A DNA stretch of 64,000 bases from Gnetum montanum (taxonomy: Eukaryota; Streptophyta; Gnetopsida; Gnetales; Gnetaceae): NCBI GenBank assembly GCA_015680685.1, contig MNCI01034296.1, positions 597,700 to 661,699 on the forward strand, in the 5' to 3' direction. The first letter of the stretch is position 1; each line of letters opens with the position of its first letter. The notes beneath the pieces were generated by a model. It was not told where the DNA came from. It ran no database searches and saw nothing but the letters and a program-made list of their open reading frames with translations. Position numbers and translations under genes: made by a program. Below are positions 22,918 through 34,029 of the stretch, piece by piece.

Positions 22918-23768
22918 TGATGAGTCATAAATTTGTTGGCTGCGATATCACGTACACAATATCGCAAATGCGATATCACAACCTAGACACGATATCGCGT
23001 ACATGATATCGTAGCCTACTTCCTCATCTATAAATAAGAAGTAGGTAGAGTTAGTGGGATAGCTTTAAGTTTCTAGTTAAGTTAGGTAGTTTTGTAGAGT
23101 CTCTTTGTTAGTTTTTCTCTCAACTCTTATCTCCCAGTGCATGCCTGCAGTGTGGTGATTGTAATTGTAGGGCATCCTTATTCGAGTGTAACGTACTTGG
23201 ACATGCACATGATCGACAATAAAGATCGAGATTACTTTATCATTGCAGCATCCACTTAGCTTAATTATTTATTTAATTTTTATTTATTACTTTCTTAGTT
23301 AATATCTCTTCACCCTAAACTCCTGTTAAACACGGAATGAGTACAACTTGATCATGAGCATTTAAGTGTGACTACTTGGTAACCCAGTAGCGTACTTAGG
23401 CCATACGCTTGGTAATCCTAGTGGTAGTTGTGCACGAGGTCCAAGATGTGTACAGATGATTGAGGAACGGATGCTCATCACACCTAGGCTAGCTTAGATT
23501 CTCTCTTACCCTCTCTCTCTTAGCTTAGTTATTATTATTTCCCATTGTATCCAGGAGTAGCGTTAGTATAGGAACACATCATACACCTCACTTTGGACTA
23601 AACCATACGTGATAAAGTTAACACTAGTTTAGATGGGAAGATAGCGAACTGCGACCTAAGAATAACTTTTTAGATACCACAACTAGTCCATCTGTGGAGT
23701 TCGACCAGATCACGAGTGAAACACTCGTATTCGTATGGTTGAGTGTAGGGGTACCTTGCCACTTATCA
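22918..23768 (+). repeat. Element A 5' LTR
   Basis: An 851-base LTR. U3: GATATC palindrome cluster. TATA box at 23028-23036. AATAAA at 23218-23223 is placed as the polyadenylation signal and is conserved in all related LTRs (AATAAAGATCGAGATTAC). U5 ends with the family box GTATGGTTGAGTGTAGGGGT then ACC...CTTATCA. Confidence 0.9.
22938..23036 (+). promoter_or_regulatory. LTR core promoter of A: GATATC palindromes and TATA box
   Basis: Five near-palindromic words centred on GATATC or AATATC (such as gcGATATCac and acGATATCgc) fall within about 65 bases, then CTATAAATA at 23028. The 3' LTR (30842-30926) has the same layout with one palindrome fewer. Palindromes just upstream of TATA suggest a binding array for a dimeric regulator; this is inference. 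Confidence 0.6.
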
Positions 23769-23787
23769 TTGGCATTGTTTCCGGGGA
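23769..23787 (+). other. Primer binding site of element A
   Basis: TTGGCATTGTTTCCGGGGA directly follows the 5' LTR; it is a near match to the tRNA-Asp primer site used by Athila elements. Confidence 0.85.
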
Positions 23788-23898
23788 TGGTGCTAGTTAT
23801 CTAGATTAGTTATATCAAACAAGGTCGCTATATAGGAATTAATGATATATCTTTTAGGAAGAAATCATTATAAAAATTCACATATAATCTCACAACCA

Positions 23899-25952
23899 TG
23901 CCTCTCCTACAAGATTACGATAATGCCACATCTAGTGAGGAAATTCATTGGAGAACCAACAAATTATATGACAATGAATATTGGAGTATGCAACTCGAGG
24001 TGGGGGTTTCTTATAAACATAAATGAAGGCAACATCATCCCAACACACGAAAGAATAACTTAATGATGATGAACCCCTTCTGGCTACTACAAGCCTAATG
24101 CAAATCCAAGAGGCTGTTCGAATCTNAATAACTTAATGATGATGAACCCCTACTGGCTACTACAAGCCTAATGCAAATCCAAGAGGCTGTTCGAATCTCC
24201 CATAGGCATCGTAAAGAGAGCCACCTACCTAGGCTCGATTTAAACAACTTCCCTAATTTCTCAGGAGGCTATGACTTAGATCTACATCAACATTTACAAG
24301 CCTTCTATGATGCCTATGCATGGAACAACATTGATAATGGTTGGCAAAAACTCAAGCTCTTCCCTATGACACTCGTTGGCCAAGCAAAAGTATGGTATAG
24401 ATCGTTAAAACCAAGTTCGATATGACATTGGCCAACAATGGTAGAACTCTTTAACGAAAGATATCAAACTTATGCAAGAGTGTCGGCCTTGAGGTAACAA
24501 ATCCAAGAGTGGAAACAAGCACAACATGAACCCTTAGACATGGCCTTAGAAAGATATTATGCATTACTAAACAACTGTCCAGGCCATGAGTTCTCTGAGG
24601 AAAGGCTAATGTACCATATCATTGATGGGCTTTGTGATGAAACAAGAGAGACCCTAGGGATGTATGCCCAAGGTCAACTATACGAACTACGAACCCATCA
24701 ATTCCAAGAGCTTATTAAGTGGGTAGCAAAAGAAGAAAGAGAAATGGCTAGATGGGAGAGTGTTGAAAAACATCAATGGGACCAAAATCTCAACTTAACA
24801 GAGGTCCATAATCACAAAAAAGAGAAATCAACCTATCTCAAGGAGGAAGAACCATCTTTTCCAATACCACAATCATTTGAGGAAGTTGAGGCAAAGATCA
24901 ATAATATGTTGGAATGGATGCATAAAAAGTGTGGAGAATATATTGATATTATTTGAGATAGATTTTTGACAACCTGAGAAGCAGGACAAAATATCATTAG
25001 ACAATCGGAAAGAAGGGATGAAGAAAATAAGAGCTTAATTGCCAATCATACGTATGAATGGAACCTTTGCCTATATGATCACCCCAAGGGCCAATGCCCA
25101 ATCTTGTTACATTTATATGAACATTGGAGAAACACGTTACACCTAGAGTTTATACAGAGATACTGTGTTCAACCATAGTGGCAACAATCCCATTCATGGG
25201 GGAAACCATCCCTAAACTGGAGATACCCTTCATATCATCCGAATCCAAATGCTTATCAAGTCTAACATCCTATTTCCCCAACTGGGTTAACATACTCTAT
25301 CTCACCGCATTATCATTCTCCTTAATACTATCAGCCCATGTCCTCCACACAACCACCGCCTTGTGTACCTTACAATTCTCCCAAATTTCAACATTTTCAT
25401 CCTTTGCATCCTTCTACATCGCCACCAACTATTCCTGAAGTTTCTACACCACAGCAAAAACCCACAAACATTACTTGTGCTACTATTGCCAACGGCAGTG
25501 AGAGACCTCCTTAACATCGAAGGTGTCCCTTCTTTAGACATGACCATAGGAAGGGACAACACAGTTCCGAAGCCACTGCATTCTCCAACTTAGCATAAGT
25601 CCAACACTGTGGTGCATCCTTCTCTTTGAACCCAACGCCTCATGTTACTTCATCAGGGCCACCAATTAACACTCCAACAACCATATGGCCCAATGAATAC
25701 AACCATGGAAAGAGACATCTTGATCCTTGCATATCATCTTACAGTCCCAAGTATCATAGTGGGTCAATTCTTTACTAGGGAACCACATCTTATAAATTTC
25801 CCCACTACACTTACTACAATCAAGTGTGTGAACCCAATGGGGTAGGAATGACCAAGTTTCAGTGTTTCCAACATGCAAGGATCCTCAACTTTCATTTATT
25901 AATCCTCGCCATGCTCAACCATTTAGTTATGGGGGGATATCCCCCATTCTAA
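23899..25952 (+). pseudogene. Gag of element A
   Basis: ATG at 23899 starts a short N-terminal region without the charged tract of G and D. The core follows: LDLNNFPNFSGGYD, QHLQAFYDAYAW, LVGQAKVWYRSLKP, then past a stop the frame 24540-24956 with LERYYALLNNCPGHEFSEE, IIDGLCDETRETLG and ELRTHQFQELIKWVAKEE. These match Retrotrans_gag of Athila elements. A zinc-knuckle remnant (LYDHPKGQCP) lies near 25070-25100, then a Pro/Ser/Thr-rich tail and a conserved YGGISPI-like end before TAA at 25950. Frameshifts and stops occur throughout, and an assembly duplication lies at 24054-24198. Confidence 0.85.
24054..24198. other. Assembly join: single N between 72-bp direct duplicates
   Basis: 24054-24125 and 24127-24198 are the same 72 bases with one mismatch, separated by one N at 24126. 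This is the look of two contig ends that overlap but were not merged. Confidence 0.9.
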
Positions 25953-27343
25953 TAACAAGAAGGATTAATAAATATTTTTTCATTTTCTTTAATTTTTAAT
26001 TTTACAACTTATTGTTTTCTAGTTTTTCATTTTTCAATTTCTTGTTTTATCTTTTTGTTTTTTTCTTTTTATCTTTTTATAAGTAATCTCATCTACGAAT
26101 AAAACACTCATGTGGATCGTTGGTTGAGGTGTGTTCTATGTTATCGAGTCTCGAATGATCAATTATTTGGACAGTGAGCCCATTACATCCACTCATCCAT
26201 TCTACCAATAAGAGGTTCTGTTCGAGGGTACAGTAATATTCTTGACATTCTTGAAACTTAAAATTAATTTTGTGGTCATTGTACCCAGAATGAAGAAGGA
26301 TGGATTAAGAGGGAATGATTAGGGTGTGACATCAAGGGGACTTGTGGATTCTCTTTGGTAACGTTTAGGGAAGTTATCACAAAGCGTGGTTGTACTAAGA
26401 TCCTTGTAGATCTAATGAAAAATGGGAGTAAGAGTAATCAAAAGGGCACTCAAAAATCCAATGTTGTTTTAGGGGGGTCCCACTGGAAAAACATGGACCC
26501 ATGCCTGAAGGTTGGCAGCTTCTCTGGATTAAGCAATCAAAAAAAAAAGAAGAGAAGAGAAAAAAAATAGAAGTGCCACAAAGCAAAATCACTCCTCCCT
26601 TGAACAAAATGCCAAGTGATCGTATGCCTTGTTGTCTAGTACTCTCATAGTTGCTCAGCATGGGATGAAACAATGTGATGTCATTGATCAGAGGAATGGA
26701 CTTGGTCCTGATCTTGGAACGACGGGTTAATGACACATTAATCATGCATTACGCGCCGGATTCATTGTGCCCTAGGTCAGTTACCTCATGTCCCAATCTC
26801 TACGATCCCTTCTATAGTCTGTCTCATCTCGTTGTTCATGTAATCATAGCTTGTGTCTCATATAGCATAGAATTCTTACCTCATCTCGAGGATACTTACA
26901 TGCGTGTGTTTTGTGGAACCAGTGTGGATTACATTTCACTCTTCTAGTGCCCACGGACACTTTTAAGTGTGGTTACGCAAGGGCATTATAGGTTGGAACC
27001 TGCTTTGGGGAGGACCCACTTGCATAATTTTTGTAATTTGCACTCCTAACATACCTTCCACACACTATTTATTACCCTTAGCCTATCTTCAACAATGTTC
27101 TTTCCTTTATTACTACCCCTCTAATTCAAATGTTCCTATGAACCATTACATGGACTTTTTCTCTCCCTTACCACCCGAGGCCTTATTGATACATTCCACA
27201 CCATCATAATTATTCGTGCCTTCAAGAACTAGTTAAATTACCTTGGAACCCTTTAACACTTGTCCACATGTCCTTAACTTCCATTTCAATTTCAAGAAAA
27301 CCTTAAAAATTTGGTATCCTTCATTGTGCATTAATATCGATAG
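25953..27343. other. Spacer of element A between gag and ORF2 promoter
   Basis: It replaces pol. No domain is readable. It is collinear with C (40654-41845) and H: a shared T-rich run after gag, tctacgaataaaacac near 26092, and ggggaggacccacttgc near 27008. Confidence 0.7.
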
Positions 27344-27406
27344 GCCGTGATATTGCGTACGTGATATCATGTCCGCGATATCACATCACAAAAAACCTAT
27401 ATATAC
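27344..27406 (+). promoter_or_regulatory. Putative internal promoter of A ORF2
   Basis: GATATT at 27349, GATATC at 27363 and 27377, then CTATATATAC at 27397-27406, which repeats the arrangement of the LTR core promoter. It lies about 470 bases upstream of the ORF2 ATG. The same arrangement occurs in H; C has lost it. Confidence 0.6.
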
Positions 27407-27823
27407 ATGTCCCCTGTGCTACTTAACATCATTTTCAACTATTCATGTGGGGGATTTTTTCAAATTTCTCTCTATGACTTGCGATTGCACATCCCTTGCT
27501 TTCATACCTGTATCTCGCTCGTTGGTCCTCCGATTTTCATTCCGTCTGAACCTACTTGAACCCGGAGTGTTCAACTTAGTCGTGGGGGAGTGGCACACAC
27601 CGAATAGGGCATAATTTTTTTGAAATTTTTCATCACCCAAAGGACATTATCAAGGGTACTTAGCTATGAAATTAAGGATAAGTGTGTCAAAACTAATTTC
27701 ATCCCCTTAGTTATACCGAGAAAATTAGATTTGGAAACCACCTAAGTAAAAAGGACTAAATATTATAATCTTTCAGGAAACATCAGACGAAGATAAAAAA
27801 AATTCATTAAGGCAAGCCGTAAG

Positions 27824-27878
27824 GTATAACCTAACTTTGGAAACAACCTTACTAACGATTGGCCCCGTGTGATTGCAG
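27824..27878 (+). other. Candidate 55-nt leader intron before A ORF2
   Basis: AAG|GTATAACC donor, CTTACTAAC branch-like site, GATTGCAG acceptor touching ATG at 27879. It is short for a plant intron, but H, C and D have the same signals at 62-63 nt. Confidence 0.5.
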
Positions 27879-30692
27879 ATGGCCTCGAAACGCAGAAAAC
27901 AGGAAGGTCCTGCTTAAGGTGGGAGTAAATGACCTAGGAAAGGTGGACAAGTTCCTGCCGGACAACATGCAGAGTAGGAGGAACAGTCATTTAGCATTTA
28001 CCAAGAGGACCCTACTACTGTACAATCAAGGCAAGTAGAAGGAGGAGTTACTACAGTGCCTGAATAGGGACAACATCTCACGTTGCCCCAAGATTGTATT
28101 CAGGCTATCCATGAAAGGTCTACATTCATGGTGGTGATTGTGGAATTAAATTTTGAATCTTTCACAGAGTTTTCTCCAGAGGTCATTATGGACCACTTCA
28201 AAGGATCTCCATTATGGCCTATCCTCTCTGAAAGCGGTGCCTGGTACTAGGGGAAACGTACCAATTTTGGCACAACAAAGAATAAGGCACTACAATTAAC
28301 ATTTTTGGTGTAATTGTAGATTTCTCTGTTCAAGCCATTTCAGAAGTATTAAACCTTCTAAATACAGGGCCAAAGGTTGCTCAGTTGTCTACCCATTCAG
28401 ACCCTGATGCATGATGAGTTTGGTTGGAAAGGGCATATGGCAAGGAAGATAAGATGTTTGGGGAGTTGACAATGGAAGAAAGGATTTACTTCAAAATGGA
28501 AAATTATCACCTCTTCCCCACAAATGGCTTAAAAATAATTTCAGCATATGCAGCTAGAGGATGTGTAGTGTTGATGGGAAAGGTTAATGCTAACCTGCCT
28601 CATCTATATTTTACAAAGATCCTGAGGCGGTTTGAAGAACGGAAGATAAGGAAGCTTGTGTTGCCGTTCCCTTGTCTTATCAGGAAGCTGTGCAAATGTG
28701 CTGGTATCAAAGGATACACCAATGATGTCCTCTGAAAGGCCCATACTAAACTGCTAAAGCCACCAGCTGTAAGGAAAATCATTGGTGAGACGCTGGGGCC
28801 AGAACAAGAAAAGGAACAAATGGCAGGGCCAATTGCAACTCAACTTGCAGGGCCCAGCCAACTTCCAAGTACGGGACCCAGCCAAAAACAAGAAGCAAGG
28901 CCTAGCACGAGCCAATAGGATCAACCACCGCTGCCGCAAGATTACAGACCATCGATGAGCCATCTCAGGGCCATCGCTAAGATGGTCAGTTGGGGAAGTC
29001 GTGATGATGTAAATCTCTTCTACATCATCAATGATGTCATATAGCCCATGGTTTCTTTAGATCACACAAGGGGAGAAGTGTCCATCCAGATAGGAGGAGG
29101 GAAGAGCACTTGCTCACAACAGATCTCAAGGAACACTGCATCTTTTCAAGTGCAATTAGAAACTGGTGAAGGGGCCACAGTGATGGTCATGCAGCACTAG
29201 GATGCTGCAGAAGCTGCTGAAGTGGTTGCAGAACATATTAAGGAATCATTAAATGTATTTTTTGTGCCACTGGTAGATCTTACAGGAGCATGGGATGCTC
29301 AAACTTTGACTGGAACCTCAATGAATCTTGCAGAACATGAGGATGTACTTGACCGATTACTACAAATAGGACAGGTAATGACGTCCCTATTTGACAATAC
29401 TTAGGATGTCATGGAAATTCAATCAGACCTCATTTCCACCAAAGGGAAGCTAGTCTTGAATGAGATGAGGGTTAAGCACATTGAAGTAGAGGTGCAAAAA
29501 TTGCAAGAAAGGCTTATGGCCCTACAAGCAACATAATGGGACCCTTTGTAATTTGTTCTCGTAGACCAGCTGGACACTTTCAAAACTGAGCAACTGACCA
29601 AACTACTAATGGAGAATAAGAAGGTGGCAGAAGAAAAAGTGAAGGCTATTTGGGATGCCTCTGCAACACAAGTGCAAACTTATGCACATACCAAGGCACT
29701 CAAGGCCTTACAAGAGGAAAATAAGTAGCTTGTTGCTGACAATGTTCGGTTGACCTCTATGGAAAAGTAAAAGAATGTTCTCGAAGAACATTTTCAGCAG
29801 TTATGAGAACAACTCATTCGGGTCAACCAAGACATGAACTATTTAGCCAGGGAAAATCGAACCCTCTCAATGGAGGAGGTATGCGCCATTTGCCAAAAGA
29901 TGGCTATTGAAATAAGCGCGTGGAAAAATGAGGCTAAACGACGTGAAAAGCTAAAGGATCACTTTCGGGACCAGGTGGGGATGTATAAGTAGATCATTGA
30001 GAAAGAGATCTATATGGCCGAGGCCCACATCAATGCTATCAGTGCTCAACACACTGACTGGAGGGCCATATTGGACACATATGCATTTGCCCACCAGGTG
30101 GAAGTTAAGAACCGGGACCTGTAGATCCAGGACCTTATAGAATATATGGAGTTGGCAAACCTGCAGTATGCCAACCTTGCCATGTTAATAGAAGGGTGCC
30201 CAAGGATAGAGCTCGAGCAACAGGTAGCCGCCACCTACACCAAATATGAAATAGAATTTGTAGAACGTAAGAAGATACTGCAAAAACTAGAGATTGCAAA
30301 TTCTAAACTTGAGGTGGTTAAAGCAAGCTACTAGGGATAAAAGAGTGTCGCAACAAACTTGGCTCGACTACTTGCAAATTTTTAAGAATATAGAGATAAA
30401 GCCAGAGCCTACGAAGAGGAATGACGGGTGTTTGCAGCTTGGTATGTCAAGGCAAATTAAATGTTTTCGCAACTAACCTACCCATGGGAGGTGTCGACTC
30501 GATCAACCATCGGAACATTAGCNCTACCCATGGGAGGTGTCGACTCGATCAACCATCGGAACATTAGCATGGATGGCACATGATCCCTAAACTAAAGAGG
30601 AGAAACTCTAGGCCATACTTCAACGCCATCAAGTTCCAAGAACTGGAGCACAAGACAAGGGAAAATCATTCTCTATGTTATGTCTCAATTTT
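27879..30692 (+). pseudogene. ORF2 of element A (conserved domain plus coiled coil)
   Basis: The start ATGGCC follows the acceptor site. A basic N-terminus (KRRKQ) leads to a conserved domain at about 28080-28735: IVELNFESFTEF, SPLWPILSESGAWY, EERIYFKMENYHLFP, NANLPHLYFTKI, LPFPCLIRKLC. The layout resembles the domain annotated as a putative plant transposon protein next to some plant gypsy elements; this is a low-confidence link. A second block near 29150-29330 has GEGATVMVM and IKESLNVFFVPLVD. From about 29400 to 30340 the sequence is a long charged helix of coiled-coil type. The C-terminal RAYEEE...WMAHDP motif is shared with C and H. There are many stops. No membrane segment or signal peptide is seen. 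Function unknown. Confidence 0.7.
30478..30568. other. Assembly join: single N between 45-bp direct duplicates
   Basis: 30478-30522 and 30524-30568 are identical, separated by one N at 30523. It is probably an unmerged contig overlap; it would falsely lengthen ORF2. Confidence 0.9.
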
Positions 30693-30810
30693 GTTTTGAT
30701 TCCACACTGCGGCATGAACCCATTCTCACTAGTCAATAATCCCATACCTATCCACTATGTAATCAATGGAGCTTGTTCTCACTTTAACTTGATGACGAGT
30801 TTTCATTTAG

Positions 30811-30821
30811 TCATGGGGGTA
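30811..30821 (+). other. Polypurine tract of element A
   Basis: TCATGGGGGTA directly precedes TGATGAG of the 3' LTR. Confidence 0.8.
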
Positions 30822-31658
30822 TGATGAGTCATAAATTTGTTGTCTGCGATATCGCGGATGCGATATCATAGCCTAGACACAATATCGCGTACATGATATC
30901 GTAGCCTGCTTCCTCATCTATAAATAAGAAGTAGGCAAAGTTAGTGGGATAGATTTAAGTTTTTAGTTAAGTTAGGTAGTTTTGTAGGGTCTCTTTGTTA
31001 GCTTTTCTCTCAACCCTTTTCTCCCAGTGCATGCCCGCAGTGTGGTGATTGTAATTGTACAACATCCTTATTCGAGTGTGACATACTTGGACACGCACAT
31101 GACCAGTAATAAAGATTGATATTACTTCATCATTGCAGCATCCACTGAGCTTAATTATTTATTTAATTTTTATTTACTGCTTTCTTAGTTAATATCTCTT
31201 CACCCTAAACTCCTGTTAAATGCGGAATGAGTACGACTTGATCATGAGCATTTAAGTGTGACTACTTGGTAACCCAGTAGTGTACTTAGGCCATATGCTT
31301 GGTAATCCCAGTGGTAGTTGTGCACGAGGTCCAAGATGTATATGGATGATTGAGGAACGGATGCTCATCACACTTAGGCTAGCTTAGATTCTCTTTCACC
31401 TTCTCTCTCTTAGCTTAGTTAATATTATTTTCCATTGTATCCACAAGTAGCGTTAGTATAGGAACACATCATACACCTCACTCTGGACTAAACCATACGT
31501 GAAAAAGTTAATACTAGTGTAAATGGGAAGACAGTGAACTGTGACCTAATAATAACTGTTTAAATACCACAATTAGTCCGTCTGTGGAGTTCGACCGGAT
31601 CACGGGTGAAATGCTTGTGTTCGTATGGTTGAGTGTAGGGGTACCTCGCCACTCATCA
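30822..31658 (+). repeat. Element A 3' LTR
   Basis: An 837-base LTR, collinear with 22918-23768. It lacks about 15 bases (one palindrome) of the GATATC array. TATA box at 30918-30926, AATAAA near 31108. It ends CTCATCA, then the ATCTC duplication. Confidence 0.9.
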
Positions 31659-33173
31659 ATCTCTTAAGTGACAAGATAAGTAAGGATGCCATCATACCAT
31701 TTTGGTTCATTGGACACTTGTTCATTTATTTCTCCTATAAAGAGAAGTTTTTTAGGAAATTGGTTAGAGAGTGGGCTCTCCTCCTCTTTGTTATCCCATC
31801 ATAACTAAGACAAGTGATCAATGATCACATTTTTAGTTCCCTTTCAATCTACCATTGAAAGATTAAGCTCTTGCAAGATCACCAACCATCGTATAATACA
31901 GGGGCTCACCATTGGTTTGTTCATGAGGAAGCAAATTTCACTGTGATCAGTGTACACAAACACTTTATATCCAAGCACAAAGTGCCTAAACTTCTCTAGA
32001 GTGTACACCACCACCATTAGTTATTTCTCTGTTGTGTAATTCAACAGTGCACCCACAATGCTTTAGTTTATGTAGTGGATGTAATATGGACATTTATTAT
32101 CATTCAACTACGTAAGCACAACTCCTAAGGCATAATTTGATACATTTTTCATTATATGAAATGGTCTAGACCAATCACGTGCTCATAGAATTGGAGTCTC
32201 TATGAGCTTTTGCTTGAGACTCTGGAATTCATTTTCACATTTCTTGGTCCAAATGAATGGAACATATTTCTTTATTAGCTCAACCAATGGTTTTGTGATC
32301 TTAGAAAAATTCTCTATGAATTACTGGTAGTAGCTAGTATGTCTAGTGAATGAATGAACATCTTTAATGGTTTTTGGTTTATGAGTTATTCTTTTGATAA
32401 CCCTTATCTTTTTAGGATCCATCTCAATCCCTACCTAAGAAATTCTATGCCCTAGTATAATGCCTTCCTGGACCATCAAATGGCTTTTTTGCCAATTAAG
32501 CCAAAGATTTATCTCCACACACCTTTTAAGCACTTACTCAAGGTGGTCCAAGGCTTGCTCAAATGTAGTGCCATAGGTGGAGAAATCATCCATGAAGATT
32601 TCCACCCCGCAACTAATTTTTTATTGAAAAATGCTCAAGACCAAGCATTGAAATGTTACAGGAGTATTACATAGACCAAAAGACATCTTTCGATATGCAA
32701 AAGTGCCCCAGGGACTCGTGAATGTTGTTTTGGCTTGATCTTCTGGTACAATCTAGATTTGGTTATAGTAACTATAACTATCCAAAAAATTATAATAGCA
32801 ATGCCTAGATATAGTGTCTAATACTTGATCCACAAATGACAAGGAAAAGTGATCTTTGAATGTTGCCATATTCAATAGCCAAAAGTCAATGTAGACCTAC
32901 CACTTTTCACATTTCTTTGGCATAATCACTAGTGGACTAACCCACTCACTATCCATAATTGTTTTAGATAAACCTTGCCTTGAGGAGTTGTTCAATTTCC
33001 TCTTTGAAAATTTGCTTTAATTTGGGATTCAATCATTGTTGTGGCTACCTCTTTGGCTTCATGGGTAGATTAGTGTAGATATGATGTTGGTATATCCTAG
33101 GATCAATCCTTGTGAGTTCAAGATATGATCAAGCAAAGATTGTTAGCCATTTGTTGACCACCTTGAATGACAT
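31659..33173 (-). pseudogene. Reverse transcriptase, RNase H and start of integrase of element D
   Basis: On minus, from 33173 down. The RT has the catalytic box EIFMDDFSTYG at about 32580-32615, the form typical of Athila RT, with both aspartates kept. The RNase H region is at about 32300-31850, ending with VYTDHSEICFLMNKP (near 31930). A D-H-L-S linker leads to the integrase N-terminus just before A interrupts at 31658. There are numerous stops and frameshifts. This is the only Athila-type RT in the window and the likely kind of enzyme source for A, C and H. Confidence 0.85.
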
Positions 33174-33960
33174 CTATTTTTGTTGAGGAGCAAGATTAGC
33201 ATTGATGCTTACTAGTTTATCATTTTTCAAAAATGCATACTCCGTGTCGATAGGTAGAGTTTTTAACTCTAAGGACTCTTGTTTAAAAGTTTTAGGGATT
33301 TTCAACTCTTCCCAATTTGTATAATTATTTGCATCATCAGAGAGTTGGTAATGAACCTGCTCTAGTTTATTCATGCTTTTAATATAGGAACATGTCAAAC
33401 TCTTAGTAGGTTCCATGTAAAGTATGTTGCTTCTAAGATCAGTTGTTAGCCACTGGGTATCCTTTAATTTTTTGGCTGCTATGTATAGGCACCTTTGGAT
33501 TTTAAATTCATCTGCACACTATCTACATGCTTTGATGGATGTGCTCTTGATAGACCAAAGTTTCTGCACATAGTTGCACCTGGTATTGTTGTACACAATG
33601 CATGGAACTCTCTTCTTCTCAATCTTTCCAAATTCATTTTCCTTGAAAATTTCCAAGGAGATATTTGTGATGCCTAGTTGTGCATCAATGGTGCTCAACC
33701 ATGCTATTCTAATAATAATTGGAAAGTCATCCTTGCAGTTGTTGACCTTGATCACTAGAAAATCAATAGGATAGGACCACCCACAAATAGTGGTCACAAT
33801 GTCCTCCACAAGTTCCAAAGGAATAGTGATTGACTGGTTTGCTAATTCTAGATGGATATTGCTCTTCTTGAGAGGTGGCAGATTCCATGCTTTATACATG
33901 TCATGGAAAATTAGATTGACACCAAAACCTAAATTAAGAAGATCCTTACATGGCTTATGT
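33174..33960 (-). pseudogene. Protease domain of element D
   Basis: The frame 33899-33519 has MYKAWNLPPLKKSNIHLELA and DFPIIIRIAWL, closely matching the protease of G (3095-3419). At the active site (about 33930) the expected D-S-G is N-L-G: the catalytic aspartate is lost and the enzyme is dead. A second open piece (33416-33174) is the protease-RT linker. Confidence 0.8.
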
Positions 33961-34029
33961 CCAATGATCTACAAGTAGATGAGAGGACTTCTAGGATCAA
34001 ATCTTTTCTTGGGAAGGTTGCCAACCTTG

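Larger units (their letters stand above)
22918..31658 (+). mobile_element. Element A: pol-less Athila-like retrotransposon (gag + ORF2)
   Basis: A complete element of 8741 bases, TGATGAG to CTCATCA, flanked by a perfect five-base duplication ATCTC (22913-22917 and 31659-31663), inserted in the integrase gene of D. Order: 5' LTR, primer site, gag, spacer, internal promoter, leader intron, ORF2, polypurine tract, 3' LTR. There is no protease, RT, RNase H or integrase. The LTRs differ at roughly 8-10 % of positions over the first 300 or so aligned bases (rough count by eye), mostly C/T and G/A changes. Confidence 0.9.

Noticed and set aside
22938-23036. Palindrome array as a CRISPR-like or hairpin RNA repeat
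   Set aside because: Short degenerate words without spacers, at a fixed place before a TATA box in a plant LTR.
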